DNA from: Aculops lycopersici
Taxonomy: Eukaryota > Arthropoda > Arachnida > Trombidiformes > Eriophyidae
Direction of reading: 5' to 3'
Length of the DNA stretch: 64,000 bases
Assembly (NCBI GenBank): GCA_015350385.1
Contig: WNKI01000001.1
Span: 7,961,433-8,025,432, forward strand
This document shows, in pieces, positions 32,401-44,086 of this stretch. Under the pieces are notes generated by a model. It saw only the letters and a list, made by a program, of their open reading frames with translations. It was not told where the DNA came from and did not search any database. The translations under genes were made by a program, and so were the position numbers. The number at the start of each line of letters is the position of its first letter. Position 1 is the stretch's first letter.

Positions 32401-35400
32401 ACGACGACGACGACTGCTCATCGTGTGACGAAAGCCATACGCTCACCACGCTTCATGCTAACATTCAGGCTCGTGCTCTTAGTCTAATGCTTTAACCGTT
32501 TGCTTGCTCTGCTTTCATTGACCGACTGAAATGCCCCTGCTTCTGCGATTACCTAACATGAGCAAGCAAAAAGAGCAAAACGATGACAATGCTGGCTATT
32601 TTCCTCTGCTTGTTCCTGGCGCTATACCTTTAGCTCTAGCTCTAGCTATAGCCTGACAATAACTTTGCCTCAGGTAAGAGGCGTGCGAGTTTTATGTTGG
32701 CAAAACTGTGGCAAAAGACGCGACTGGCAACTGGCGACAAATTGTTTCAGAATCCTGTGCCTCGTAACAATTGGATTTCTCATCTGGTGCTAGCTGAGAA
32801 AGTTTGCTCGTTTCAACAGAGAGCAAGACAAATATTACGCAATTCCACGGGAACTCAAGTCGTGAGTTCCCATCGGTTGCAGCAGAAACTGGGCAAAGTT
32901 TTCCACGATGATGATGATAGTAATAATAATCACAATAATCGACCCGACGAATGAGCGAGCGGCACGCCCCCTTCATTGCAAACCAAACACGCCCACCTCC
33001 ATGCAGTCGCCACTGGAGGACAGCCTCTTGTTTGTTGATGGATGAGATTAGACGGTGGAGACTGGCCATTGGCTTGGCCGATTCGCCTATCCATCATCCT
33101 GTCCGCTAGGCGCCGGCTAGTCACACAATCGGCCACCGATGACTGCTGACTGTTGGCTGGTGGCGCAACCACCAAGGCGAGCCTCTTGCCTGCCGTGTGA
33201 CAATAATAATTCAGGTAGCCGGTCGATCTACTCGCTGAGGGGATCAGGAGCACCGAGGGCCGGAAGTTGTGGAGTGTGGGGCGCCAATGTGGAGCTCATT
33301 AGCCGCTCGTACAGACAGCAGGTTGGTTGGTCGGTCGGTTGGTTTGTGCTACTAGCAGTGGTAGTCAAATTTAGTCTAGTCTAGTTTTTGACCAACTTCA
33401 CCGGACCACCAAAACGACGCTAAAACAACACGCAGCCGATCGATCATCGAGTCGGGCGCTTAGTTGGCTTGGTTGCTCACAGGAACGTAACATCGAGCCG
33501 GCCGCTTCCGGGCGGCGGATCGTGTTCGCTGTCATGTAGCCGGCGACCACTCCATTCATTGCTGGTTATGATCGCGCCGCGACATTTGAACCAATGCGAC
33601 AATGGGACTAGCAACGACGACAAACGAGGAGCCAAGAATCGTGTCAAAACAGGAAAACTGGAGCAAGAGGCAGAGATGGACCTTCGACGTCTCCATTGAT
33701 GTTGAAAGTTTGGCTTGCACTTGGACGATGGGCGGCATTTTGCAATCTGGCCCAATGGTGCTGGCCGACCAAGTGGCCGCCTCAAATATGGCGACCAAAC
33801 TAGTGGCCATGTCGAAACGAAGCGAGACATTGAGAGAGCGACGCAACCGAGCGGAATTGTCGCCTCGTCGCTCTCGGTGTTCGAGTTCCAGTTCCAGTTG
33901 CGAGTTTAGTTGATTTGAGTAAAGTTGAGTTGTCCATTCGAGTGGCCGACTCACTGAACTGAGAGGCAGACGGTGGAAGAGNNNNNNNNNNNNNNNNNNN
34001 NAGAGAGAGAGAGAGGAGATCGCAAGCAAGAGTTGCGATCCGATTTGGTGGTGATCTGATTTTGGGCCCATTAGTCACGAGGGAAGAGAGGGAGAGAAAG
34101 AAAAAGTCCGACTGATAAACTAGACTTTACGGCGCTTACCTCTCGGCTCATTGAGTCCAATTGGCCAGTTTATTTGTCTAACGTCATCAACTGGTCGCTG
34201 CACTTAGAGTGGTGCGCGATATTGATATTTGCGCGTGTTGCTCAGGAAGAATATTGAGTCGAGGGCTCAATATTCTTGCAAGTTGGATGGAGGTAACTTG
34301 AAAGATGATTCGCCTCCTGATTTAACAGGAGTAGTCGTCGGAACAGAACTGGAAGAGAAACAGGAAGTTCAATGGTGCAAAACGTCGTGGAGTGGAGGAG
34401 GAAACTCGAGACTAGAACTTTCAACTTGAGTGGCATTGTTGTTGTTATTGTTGTTTCTTCTACTGGATTTATAACGTCAACTGACAACGAGATGCAACTA
34501 CAATTTGTATCTCTGTTCAAAAGTCTCACTTTCGAGAGTTTCACTTGACAGACGCATGACGCCACTGAACAACAGTCAATAACGAGACTTTGATCAAGAT
34601 GACGAGGAATGGCGCTCGCAATTAGCACACAGTTGTACAGGGCAGTTTTGATTCTGCCTCGCACCATAGTAAGCGCCACAAAGGTTTGCAATGAGACGTC
34701 AACCGGAAGTTGAGAGTGCGAGTAAGTCACTGAGACAACGAGAGTCATGGGCAGCAAAGCATCCGGCATGAATAGGGACGTTGCGCTTTTGCCGGTGGGT
34801 CGAATGGCTGGAGTCGGTGGTGGGAGTCCGGTATGTGCGTGACTTGGCACACGGCGACGACCACCACCTGAAAATTTTCCTCTCGCTCTCTACTGTTGTT
34901 CTTATCGTTCTTGTCTCCAACTTTGCTGACACTCGCTGGCTGGCTGGCTGGCTTGTCCAACCGGAAGTCGGCGAGGTCGCGTGTCGGCTCGTAACAAGCT
35001 GATTTTCGAATTCAAGTTTCAGTTGCTCAGTTTCCATTTCTCGAGGGTTCACTTGCGTGCGCGCCGAGATTTGCCCTTTTCAGCCAAACCGTGATCGCGG
35101 TCGTGGAGGCCGATGGCTTATGTTTACTCAGCCGCCCAAATGGCAGCAGTGTGAAGAGGGCCGCCTTATAGGCGCCGCTTTGGCTACGTGCTCGCTAGCA
35201 GCAAGTGAGCAGCCAACTAGCCGCCTTTCGTCTTAGCTTGTAGCGTTACGTAAGCGAAACTCAAAACTTAGCCGCCCTCCTTGCTATCTACATTGCCGCC
35301 AGATCATGGGAGTTGCAACGAAGAAACGCGACCACCTGCACTCAAGTGCGCCGACCAGCGAAACCAGATAGCCGCGAATGGTTTCTTCTTACCTGCAGAT

Positions 35401-38400
35401 TTGTTGCGCTTTTCGCTCAGCAAACTCCAGCTCGACTAGTCCAAACTTTGAGGTGAGTTGCGAGTAGAGACGGAGCGAAGCAAAGTTAAAGAAAGAGAAG
35501 GAGCACAACCATCACCTCGGTTGCTGTTAGTTTAGATTTCTAAGGTGAAAAAAGTGACGGCCTATAAGGCGAGGCAAATAAGGCTTGCAGGTATACGACG
35601 ACTACTGACGATAGACAAACGAACAAACTGACAGGTGGTTAGTTTGTCGATGTCATCAATTTGATTTGCGCTCCTCGTCCAATCAAATCTCGTCAGATCT
35701 CATCTCATCCCATCCCGTCGCGTCGAGTGGCTAGCCGAGAAAAAGTCTCGCGCTAATCAAGCTTAAAGTGAATCCACTTAATGCGCGTGCCTCTTAATGT
35801 CTCGTCAACACTCTCCCGTTGCTTACTGACTGTCTGACTTGCTCGCTAACATGCCGTCGCGTCTAGTTAAGATGCGTTTAGTTTGGTTTAGTTGACTTTT
35901 CGACTAACTCAAGTGAGCAGCTCGGCAGCGTGGGCAATTTGATTTGCATCCATGGAGGACTGCGAACCAAGTTTGCCCTCGGGAGTCCGATAGGGTGGCC
36001 AGTAGTGAAAAGGAACCACTGCCTCGAGGAATACAACGAGATACGGCCATTTGAGAGCGAGAGAGTGTGGGGGAGAGGGAGAGGGAGAGAAGAAGGAAGC
36101 GGGCTCCACTCAACCTCGAGCGGTCACAAGTGTCAAGTTTGTCTAGTCTGGTTATCCAATTCATTGGTGCGTGGGCCAAAAGAGCATTCAAGCTCTTTTG
36201 AATGAATACAAGCATACAAATTCAATATAAATATAAATAAAAACACTAAAAGCTTACACTTACCTTTTCGTGCTGCTGCATTTGCTTGTACAAGATGCTT
36301 TTTTTCTTGTCTTTGCATCGCTTGTTCTGTGTATATTGGATACAGATAACCAGCGCGAATCGTCGTTGCATCATTCGTTGGTTCAGATCGTCGTGGGGTT
36401 TAGTTGATTTGCATTGTGAGCGTGTAATAAGCAGCATAATGATCCGAGTTTATTCCGAACATTTAGTTGTGGTTTCATTGGAAGGAATGGAATGGGTAGA
36501 TTTGCAGTTAGTTTTGTGCTCGTCAACCTGAACTCGAGCCAATGGATTCAACGGAACGCAAAGTTGTTTCGCGTGGTCTCAGCATCAGAAACTTCCTCTC
36601 GCTCTTCGGATATTACAACCAAAAACAGGAAGCAATGCGAGGATTTGAGTAATTAGTTGTCATGTTAGTTGCAGCGCGCATTTAAATGTAGTGCAAAGCC
36701 GCTGGCCAGCGGCGCGTGCCCTTTTCAAGCCGAGTATCTGAGCCGAGCTGAGAGCCGGAAGTTGTGAAACCGAATACAAGCAGTCGGTGGTTGCACCACA
36801 GACAAACATGAGCGACTCCGACTTCCGTCTAACGTTTCTGCACACTCAGCTGAGCGTTGCCTAGGGTCGCTAGGCTGGGTGAGAGAGAGAGTGGGAGAAA
36901 AAAATAATTTCATTATTTAGTGCGCGTTAACTGGCGCAAAGCCGGCCAACTAAGCGCATTAAATCCGCGCCGTCCGTTTCAAGGCAGCTTCCAGTGGCAT
37001 AATGCGCATAAATGAATGTAGGAGACAATTTTTTCACGCCATCAACTCGACAAGCGATTTGCATAAATTGACCATCCATCGGCCAGTCGGTTGCTCACTT
37101 CACTCAGCACTTTCACTCACTCACCCACTCGCTTGGTGACTCGCTTGTCCATCTCTCCCTCTCCCTCTCCCTCACTCTTACTGCATCAACATCCGCCAAC
37201 AGCGACATTAGAGCTTTGGGTGTCGCGAAGTGAGCAACACCGGCGAGTTGCTCGCTTTGCGCCCACGAAAACAGAAGGAAAGAAACAACAAGATACTAAA
37301 AAAAACTCACCTGAAACCAAACTCTTATCACGCGCGGCGACAGGCCAGTCATCTCGACGAGCTGCTCCTTCATTAGGGCATCCGGTCTCGGGTTGTGCGC
37401 GTAGCAATCCCGCAGCGTTTGCAACTGTTTCTCGTTCAAAACCGTGCGCACCCTCGTCGGCTTGTGGCCGCCGCGCCCCCCGCCCGAACTCTGCATCTGA
37501 CCCTCGGGATTGCCCGAAACTTGATTGGAGTGTTGCTGATGCTGGTGCGTGTTGTTTGAGTGGTGGTTTTGCTGCTGCTGCTGGTGGTGGTGGTGATGAT
37601 GATTATGACTATGGTGCTGTTGGTTGTGGTTTGTCAGTTGGTGCGACGAGTAGTGCGAATGTTGTTGATTGTGATGCTGGTTGAGGTTGCTTGTGTTCAG
37701 GTGAGTTGAGCTTGAGTTTAGATTGGAGCTCGTCGAGCTCGAGTTGGAACTTGTCGAGGCCGCGGAAGACACTGACTTTTGGTTGTTGCTCAAGCCCATT
37801 GATTGATTGGCCAGCGTCGTCGTGGTCGTTGTCGCCGCCGTGGCCGTGGAGGTGCTGGTCATGGTCGTGGTCGAGGTTTCGTTGTTACCGGAAGCCAAGA
37901 TGGAACTCGAAGGGGGCGCCGAGGCTATTGAGCTGATACTGTTTAAAATGGACTCGCCATTCCTACTTCCCGTCTGCTTCTTGCCCAACGGCTGACTAGC
38001 ACTCTTAACCTTGCCAATGTTTTCATGGTCGCCTCTTTCCATCCGCCTCCTTCGTCGTTTCCGTTTCACCTGCGCCGAGTTCGCTCTCGACAACAACTTG
38101 CCCCGCCTTCTGCCCCGATTCTCCTCGTTCTCCAAATTCTCATACGACCTTCCATTGTTCACCATCAACTCGTCGCTCATCGGACTAAACGACCTCAATC
38201 GGCCCTCGGCCAACAGGTGGCCCTCGTTGTCTTCCTCGGAGTTCATTAGCTCGTCGGGATCGTCTTCGTTGTCTCCGTCGTCGCGGTCGTCGTTGTCATC
38301 ATTTTTCTCCTCGTCGTCATCATCGAACTCGTCGTCGATTTCCCTCTCGTCTGCGGCAACTTGATCGTCGTCCAAATCGCCGCCAATCTCTTCGCCAAGC

Positions 38401-39431
38401 TCATCGAGATTCGATTTAATATTTAGATTATTACTGATGTTATTATTCCAATTGCCACTCTTATCCATTGCCGCCGCCTCCGAAGCCACCTGCTGATTCT
38501 GGCCACCACTTGGGATCAGTGTAAAGTAGGTGCTTGTGGTGGTGGTGGTTGGGCTACTTTTCTGCTCGCTTTTACCGTTGATTGAATTCTCTAGAGCAAC
38601 CAACTTGCGACCATTACTATTCTTGCCATTACTATTATTATTATTGTTGTTGCTGTTGTTGTTGTTGTTGTTGTTATTTTCTGATATGATATTGTGCGTT
38701 GCACTAGACGCTTGCTGACTATAATCTAACTTGCACAACAATCGCTTGCCGTCAATCAAATGTAATTGCTCGCCTGCCTTTAATTGGCGATTGCAATCTG
38801 AGCAGGTGAAACATTTCAAGTGGAAAACTCTATTGCCCTTAATCCGCTGAACCAACTCGCTCCTTTCAATGGGCTCGTGGCAAGCGAAACACTTGGGGCC
38901 AAAGCGGCGCCAGTAGTCCAGTTTACAATATAATTTGCCACTAATTTCATAACAACGTTCAATCAATTTAAGTGAACAGTCTGAACATTGTACACAATCT
39001 TGGTGCCAGTGTAAATCAATCACTGAGAATATGAAGCGATCGCGAATCGGCTCGCGACATCCGGCGCAGCACGAGTTTTGCATCATATTATTACCCTCGT
39101 GCTCTAGAGCCTCCTGTTTGCTTGGTATAATGGTTTCAAATCCAGATTCTAATTTGATTTTAGGCGACAACTTATTCGCTGCCAAACTATTTTCTACCAT
39201 TTCCTCTCTTTTGTCTTGGTCAATTTTCTCTAGCTTCTGATTGCTTGTGCTCATTAGTGTTGCGTCATTAGTAATTGCTGGCTTGTTAATTGACTCTGCG
39301 CTCGACTCTCTGCCAAATTCCGTGCCCTCAACTTGGTGGGTTTCGATAGCTGTGGTTATTGGTGATGTTGATGTGGATGCTGATGATGTTGCTATTGGTA
39401 TTGGTAAACTTGGTGCGCTTGCCGTGGTCAT
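26416..39431 (-). CDS. Islet-class LIM homeodomain transcription factor (tailup/Islet type)
   Basis: Four exons join in phase 0: 39431-37311, 36326-36264, 30481-30017 and 26679-26416 (2913 nt, 970 residues). Two LIM domains at about residues 122-172 and 181-236 keep all zinc ligands (C122, C125, H143, C146, C149, C152, C169, D172; C181, C184, H204, C207, C210, C213, C233, D236). An acidic run (about 340-410) and long S/T/N/H/Q tracts follow. The homeodomain (about 658-717) reads TRVRTVLNEKQ ... VIRVWFQ/NKRCKDKKK, the Islet signature. The tail keeps Islet motifs GVPMVAASP, YQPPW and YQQLISQ/VHGYD. Islet proteins specify motor neurons and other cell fates in the nucleus. Odd: the LIM domains resemble Lim1/Lhx1 (CAGC, CVQC, GKLYCK, VFHLKCFTC, GEQLHLID) rather than Islet. 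The ATG at 39431 is the first in frame; a further 5' exon is possible. Confidence 0.85.
26680..30016 (-). other. Islet gene intron 3
   Basis: GTAAGT donor after 30017 and TTAG acceptor before 26679 on the minus strand. Holds (GA)n runs near 28869-28889, 29391-29418 and 29994-30009, (AT)n at 27454-27473, and an 11-bp inverted repeat at 27536-27546/27559-27569 (AAATAGCAGCC). No gene was recognised. Confidence 0.75.
32051..32090. repeat. (CCGAG)8 array
   Basis: Eight exact copies of CCGAG within Islet intron 2. Confidence 0.95.
33982..34001. other. Assembly gap of 20 N
   Basis: Lies in a GA-rich stretch of Islet intron 2; the true length is unknown and a longer GA repeat was probably collapsed here. 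Confidence 0.98.
34247..34277. repeat. 12-bp hairpin in Islet intron 2
   Basis: Arms AAGAATATTGAG (34247-34258) and CTCAATATTCTT (34266-34277), perfect, with a 7-base loop. Confidence 0.85.
36327..37310 (-). other. Islet gene intron 1
   Basis: Splits the homeodomain after WFQ: donor GTGAG following 37311 and acceptor ATATACACAG before 36326. No gene seen. Confidence 0.85.
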
Positions 39432-40504
39432 GGCCACTGATTTTGAAGTTTCCCTTGCTCCAGCTTACCTCTACACTCAACGCTCCTACTCGCAGGTATA
39501 AACTTCATTCCAGTTTGCAAATTCAGGGCGATTTTTGATTTGGACTTATCCTTATTAATAATCTAGTCACTTTTGATGGCGCTGCTGCAGATTATTAGCC
39601 AAATACTAATCAGTCTTTAGATGATTCAATCAATCGAGCATTAGGGCTCACGCACGCAGACACACACACACACACATACACACGTTACCGGCCTCACCTG
39701 GCGCAGGTAAACTCGTGTCTCAGTCACGCTCGATTGCGCGCCTCTCTCTCTCTCTCTCTCCGTACCAGCAATAAATGACAAACTAGCGCCTCGTTCAAGA
39801 GAATCGATGACTTCAAACTAACAGATGGGGCAAATAAAATTTGGAAGCTTGCCGCTTATCTGTCTCTAGTTTGCTGGTTGGTCTGCGAGTTAATAGCTTG
39901 CCAATTCGCCTTTATGGATGACTTTATAACGTAGAAAACTGATCGCTTGGTAGAAAAGTCTCGCTCAAGTAGTAAAAACTGTCCTTTTCCTAAATTATTG
40001 ATTTTTCACCTGAGAAGAATAACTCTTTTTAATGTTTGCTCAACTCCTCTTCTTTTCTCCATGCGCAAGCGATATATTTGAATTATATTTCTAGATGTAA
40101 ACGGTTGAGTAACTGATTGGAGGTAGATAGGTGATAGTAGTTTTCTTGCTCTTATTCGAGTTTATAGTCGATTGTATTTCCAATCGGCGACGGTGGCATT
40201 TGAGTGTCTGAATGGCGCAACTTCCAATTTCCGTCGCGTTCAACTCAGAGGTATAACTTGAAATTTCAGTATTCATCTAACGAGTCGCCCTAAACAGAGT
40301 ATAACTCTACCCAAGAGTTTAGAATACTTCTACTGCCAAATCTTTTTCCTCTCCTTCTTACAAATCCAGGGGTATGCGCAAATGCGCAGTCGTCAATCCA
40401 CAATCTGTAGCACCTCAAAAAATCCAAATACGAGGCGCCATCTAGTTGCTCAATCAAGTGCAGGAAAAACGTATCGATGTTCATAATCTTACGATAAAAT
40501 TCTA
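39432..40504. other. Region between the SMC6 3' end and the Islet start
   Basis: About 1.1 kb with short (CA)n at 39660-39677 and (CT)n near 39744-39760. It should contain the Islet 5'UTR or promoter unless upstream exons lie beyond SMC6. No LIM-domain exon was found here. Confidence 0.5.
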
Positions 40505-40588
40505 TTTATTAATAAGGTTTTAAGTACGAGGATCTTTTATTTGGCTTCGTTTCTCTTTACGTTTCCCTTCCTAATATAAATGAGTAGC

Positions 40589-43500
40589 TCAAAGGATTCG
40601 TCTCAAGCGCGATGGTGTGTGATTTGAGGTATTTAAAGCAGCGGCATTTGCGCCATTTGTTACCGCAACAATTTCGTTCGGCGGTGCATCACCTGAGCCG
40701 ACAGGTTGGATTTGCGAATGCGGACGTTTTCTAATGATGGGTGGCATTAAAAATACTCGCACCTCTAGGCCAATGTCTTCAAATTTTGGTAACTCCAAGG
40801 GCGAAAAGAACAAGTATTGGCCACCGTCCTCTTTGGTTTGGGCAAATCTAATTAAAGCATTGTAACTGTGGCGCCGGGTGACCATGTCCATGAAAACATC
40901 AATCTCGTCCATGAGCTTGAATGGAGAATGACAGTGATTCCATAGCGATAGTACGAAGGCAACCGTCGCAAAGGATCTCTCTCCTCCACTAAGAGACCTG
41001 GTATCTCTAAATCCGATCGAATCATTCTCCTTCTCCTGAGTTGTTGCACTAACTCTAGCTCTCTTTGGTCTCGATGGGGCAGGTTGCGAGTGACTTACAG
41101 GGTCCATGTTGCTATTATTATCACTCATTATAGGTGCTACCCTTTGTGTAGGCGTGTGGTGGGTATCAATATTCATAATCAGTGTCCTTCCCTTTTGAAC
41201 CACCTCACCTCTCTCTATCTTGTCACTCATGTAAATTTTCATTTGGCCATGCATGTTCATATTATTGATAATGGCCGAGAAAGTTGATGTTACAGATCCA
41301 ACAGTTGCACTCTTGAGATTTTCAAATTTCTCCTTACGGTCATTCAATGCTGACTTGGTTTTGTTGAAATTGTTCCTATTATGCTCGTCCAAGAATTTCA
41401 AGTCTTGAATCTCTTTCATACGCTTACGTAATTCAGCTAGCACCTCGTCGGTGTCTCGATTCTCTTGAAGCTCGGCCGCTAATTGTGCCTCCAATTTCTG
41501 GATCTCCTCTCTGATATCATCTGTTGATCTAAACTCCCTCGGTGGTTCAAACTCAGGATCTATAGTTCCCTTTAGGATCTCCAATTTTTCACGAAGACTC
41601 CTCAGCTCATCCTCCACCGCCTTTAGATCTTTAGACTTGGCTTCGATTAATTTCTCCTTCTGCTGTATGACATCTGAACACAACTGTACCAGCTTCTGAG
41701 ATTTCTCTATTGTGGCTTTTCGCTCTTTGATATCCGCTTGAATCTTTTCAAATGTTTTGATACTACTTGCCTTGTCCATCTGAATCTCTTTGAGCTCATT
41801 CTCCATCTCCTTTTTCTGATCCGTCTCTGCTTCAATAACGATTTTTGTTTCCTCAATTTGTCTAGTTAGGGTCTCCAATTCCTCCTCTAGTGCGGAAATC
41901 TCCTGGGGCTCGGCAACAACGACCGTCTTGAGATCTAGTAGCTTCTGCTCGATTGCTCGACAGGCCTCGAGGATCTTTCTGGACTCCTCACGGTTCTTGT
42001 CATATTCAGCGCGTTGAGCCTTATTGCTGATATCTAACTCATTGTAAATCCTCTCCAAATCACGCAACTCGATCTTAAGATTCTCAATGTCCCTCTCAAT
42101 ACTCTTTATCTGATTAGTATTGTTCTCAACAAAAAGATCGCCCCTAGCATGTAAATTAGACATACACTTGTACCCGCCGGTTGCTGTTCTCGGGGTCATG
42201 CATGAAGCATCTGAGGTGTAAGCAGATATTGTGTTCGGTGGTATGAGACGTTGATTGATCATCAAGTTTTCCGCTTCTTTGTAATCAGGTATAAATAGGA
42301 TACCATGGAGATTGGCTCGATCTAGGAGGGCATTGAAAACTTCTGGTCGTTCAACTTCTACATAGTCTAGTAGAGTCTTGTAAATATTGTGATTGGCCTT
42401 GAGTCTATCTGGATCAAATCTAGCGACAAATGGACGGGTTATCACAATCGGTTGCCTCATGCGAAGTCCTCTCATACAATAATCGAAAATGCTTGTAAGC
42501 ACCGCCCTGTCCTTAGCATTGTCACAAACGAATGCATGTGCAGTTCTTGCAAGGTGTACTTCAAGTGCCTTTGCAACTTCAGGATTTGATAGCCGGACAT
42601 AGTAACCCATTGGTCCAATGGGTTTCTTAATAAATCTTCCTTGCTTGTGAGCCTCTTCAATCTTATCCACAATCTTAACCATGTGGTCGCCGTATTTGCG
42701 AAGTCTATTCTCTACTCCAGCTTTCAATCGACGAAGCGTTGCTTCGGCTTGACTAATTTTGTTTTTGACCTCACTAACTCGCAAACTTTGTCGATGGAGG
42801 TCAGTTCTTGTCTCTGTCATGGAGATGCCCAATTGCTCAGTATGTGCACGCAAGGTGATCTCTCTGGCCTTCTCATGAGCTAGCTCTTTCTCATAACTTT
42901 CAATGTCTATCTTGCGACGTTCATTGTCTTGGTCTAGATTGTTTTGATCCTTGAATTGTTGCTTGATTTCATTGATTGACTTTTCCAACGATGCAATGTT
43001 TCTTTTCTTCCTCTCAATCTCCTTTGTGGCTCTATCAATACGCGTTTTACTGTCAATAAGTTTCATCCTGATTTGCGTATCCTTAGACTTGTGATCGTCA
43101 ACCTTCTTCTTGGCCTCCCCAGCGCGATCGGTGAAAGATTGGACCTCGACATTGATCGCATCGATCTCTTGCTCCACAGTATTGATCTTTGCAGCCTTCT
43201 CAGCTATCTCTTTCTTGGCTTGATCAATTGCTTTTTGGATGGATTGTTTAGTTTCGTTGGATTCTTCGACCATTGCTTCAACAACTTTGAATGAACTGTA
43301 CCTCAGCTCTTTAGATAAATAATCCCTTCTGCTGTTCAACTTGTGGCGATTGAGGATGAACTTGGTCTTCTCCTGGCATAACTTAAACTCGTTGTCTAGG
43401 ATCTTGAATGCTACCCTATTCCGATCATTGTATTGGTTCCACTGAGAATGATATTCTTCGGCTAGACTATAATCATCAGTGATTTGCTCAATGCTAGTTG

Positions 43501-44086
43501 CTTTAACGAATAAATCATATTGATCTTCGGGTTTGTTAGAGTGTAAGAATGTCTTGGAAATCTCTTGGTTTAGGATACAAATTGGATTGTTGACTAGGAT
43601 GGAGAAGAACTCAAGAATATTATCCAACTCTTGCTTTCGTTCGCTGACCCGTTTTCCTTTCTCGCTCTTGAGCTCCAGTTTGGACATTCCATCATCGAAG
43701 ATTCGCTTCTCAATGATGATCTTCTTTCCATATTCATCTGGTTTGTAGGCGTTGTCTATTTCCATAATAGTTTCATAATTATGCAATGTCAATTGTACCT
43801 TGGCGCTCTTCTTGCCATACATAATAAACTCATTCTGTTTCTTTGCACGACTCGTTGCGGAAGCCCGAGCGCCGAGGACATAGACGATGGCAGTCAATAA
43901 AGCACTCTTACCACTTCCATTGGGGCCAATAATAAAGTTCACAGAGGAGCCGAAGGTCAACTCGAAGGATTCGTGGCACATAAAGTTGGTTAGCTTGAGA
44001 GATCTCAGAGCTCCAGGCTTGAATCTTGGCTCATTATTATTGTTTGCAACACTTCCTTGACTCCCAACGGGTGTCAGTTCGCCCAT
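40589..44086 (-). CDS. SMC6: SMC6, structural maintenance of chromosomes 6
   Basis: 1165 residues from the ATG at 44086 in a single uninterrupted exon; vertebrate SMC6 is about 1090. SMC6 pairs with SMC5 in the nuclear SMC5/6 complex for homologous recombination repair and replication-fork stability. Seen here: Walker A GPNGSGKS (54-61), N-terminal family sequence (LTNFMCHESF, ILNQEISKTFLHS, FVKATSIEQI), two long coiled coils around a hinge that starts near KPIGPMGYYVRL, ABC signature LSGGERSFATVAFVLSLW, and Walker B FKLMDEIDVFMDMVTRR. LSGGERSF plus MDE.DV.MDMV.RR separates SMC6 from SMC5 and SMC1-4. The frame is open 11 codons upstream without an ATG. A minus-strand AATAAA lies at 40510-40505. 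Insertions rich in N/P/S occur just before the signature motif. Confidence 0.95.
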   Translation of the reverse strand: MGELTPVGSQGSVANNNNEPRFKPGALRSLKLTNFMCHESFELTFGSSVNFIIGPNGSGKSALLTAIVYVLGARASATSRAKKQNEFIMYGKKSAKVQLTLHNYETIMEIDNAYKPDEYGKKIIIEKRIFDDGMSKLELKSEKGKRVSERKQELDNILEFFSILVNNPICILNQEISKTFLHSNKPEDQYDLFVKATSIEQITDDYSLAEEYHSQWNQYNDRNRVAFKILDNEFKLCQEKTKFILNRHKLNSRRDYLSKELRYSSFKVVEAMVEESNETKQSIQKAIDQAKKEIAEKAAKINTVEQEIDAINVEVQSFTDRAGEAKKKVDDHKSKDTQIRMKLIDSKTRIDRATKEIERKKRNIASLEKSINEIKQQFKDQNNLDQDNERRKIDIESYEKELAHEKAREITLRAHTEQLGISMTETRTDLHRQSLRVSEVKNKISQAEATLRRLKAGVENRLRKYGDHMVKIVDKIEEAHKQGRFIKKPIGPMGYYVRLSNPEVAKALEVHLARTAHAFVCDNAKDRAVLTSIFDYCMRGLRMRQPIVITRPFVARFDPDRLKANHNIYKTLLDYVEVERPEVFNALLDRANLHGILFIPDYKEAENLMINQRLIPPNTISAYTSDASCMTPRTATGGYKCMSNLHARGDLFVENNTNQIKSIERDIENLKIELRDLERIYNELDISNKAQRAEYDKNREESRKILEACRAIEQKLLDLKTVVVAEPQEISALEEELETLTRQIEETKIVIEAETDQKKEMENELKEIQMDKASSIKTFEKIQADIKERKATIEKSQKLVQLCSDVIQQKEKLIEAKSKDLKAVEDELRSLREKLEILKGTIDPEFEPPREFRSTDDIREEIQKLEAQLAAELQENRDTDEVLAELRKRMKEIQDLKFLDEHNRNNFNKTKSALNDRKEKFENLKSATVGSVTSTFSAIINNMNMHGQMKIYMSDKIERGEVVQKGRTLIMNIDTHHTPTQRVAPIMSDNNSNMDPVSHSQPAPSRPKRARVSATTQEKENDSIGFRDTRSLSGGERSFATVAFVLSLWNHCHSPFKLMDEIDVFMDMVTRRHSYNALIRFAQTKEDGGQYLFFSPLELPKFEDIGLEVRVFLMPPIIRKRPHSQIQPVGSGDAPPNEIVAVTNGANAAALNTSNHTPSRLRRIL

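Larger units (their letters stand above)
30482..36263 (-). other. Islet gene intron 2
   Basis: GTAAG donor after 36264, and a CCAACAG acceptor before 30481. About 5.8 kb with many small accidental frames, a (CCGAG)8 array, an assembly gap and a 12-bp hairpin at 34247-34277. Introns of such developmental genes often carry enhancers, but I cannot point to one. Confidence 0.75.
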
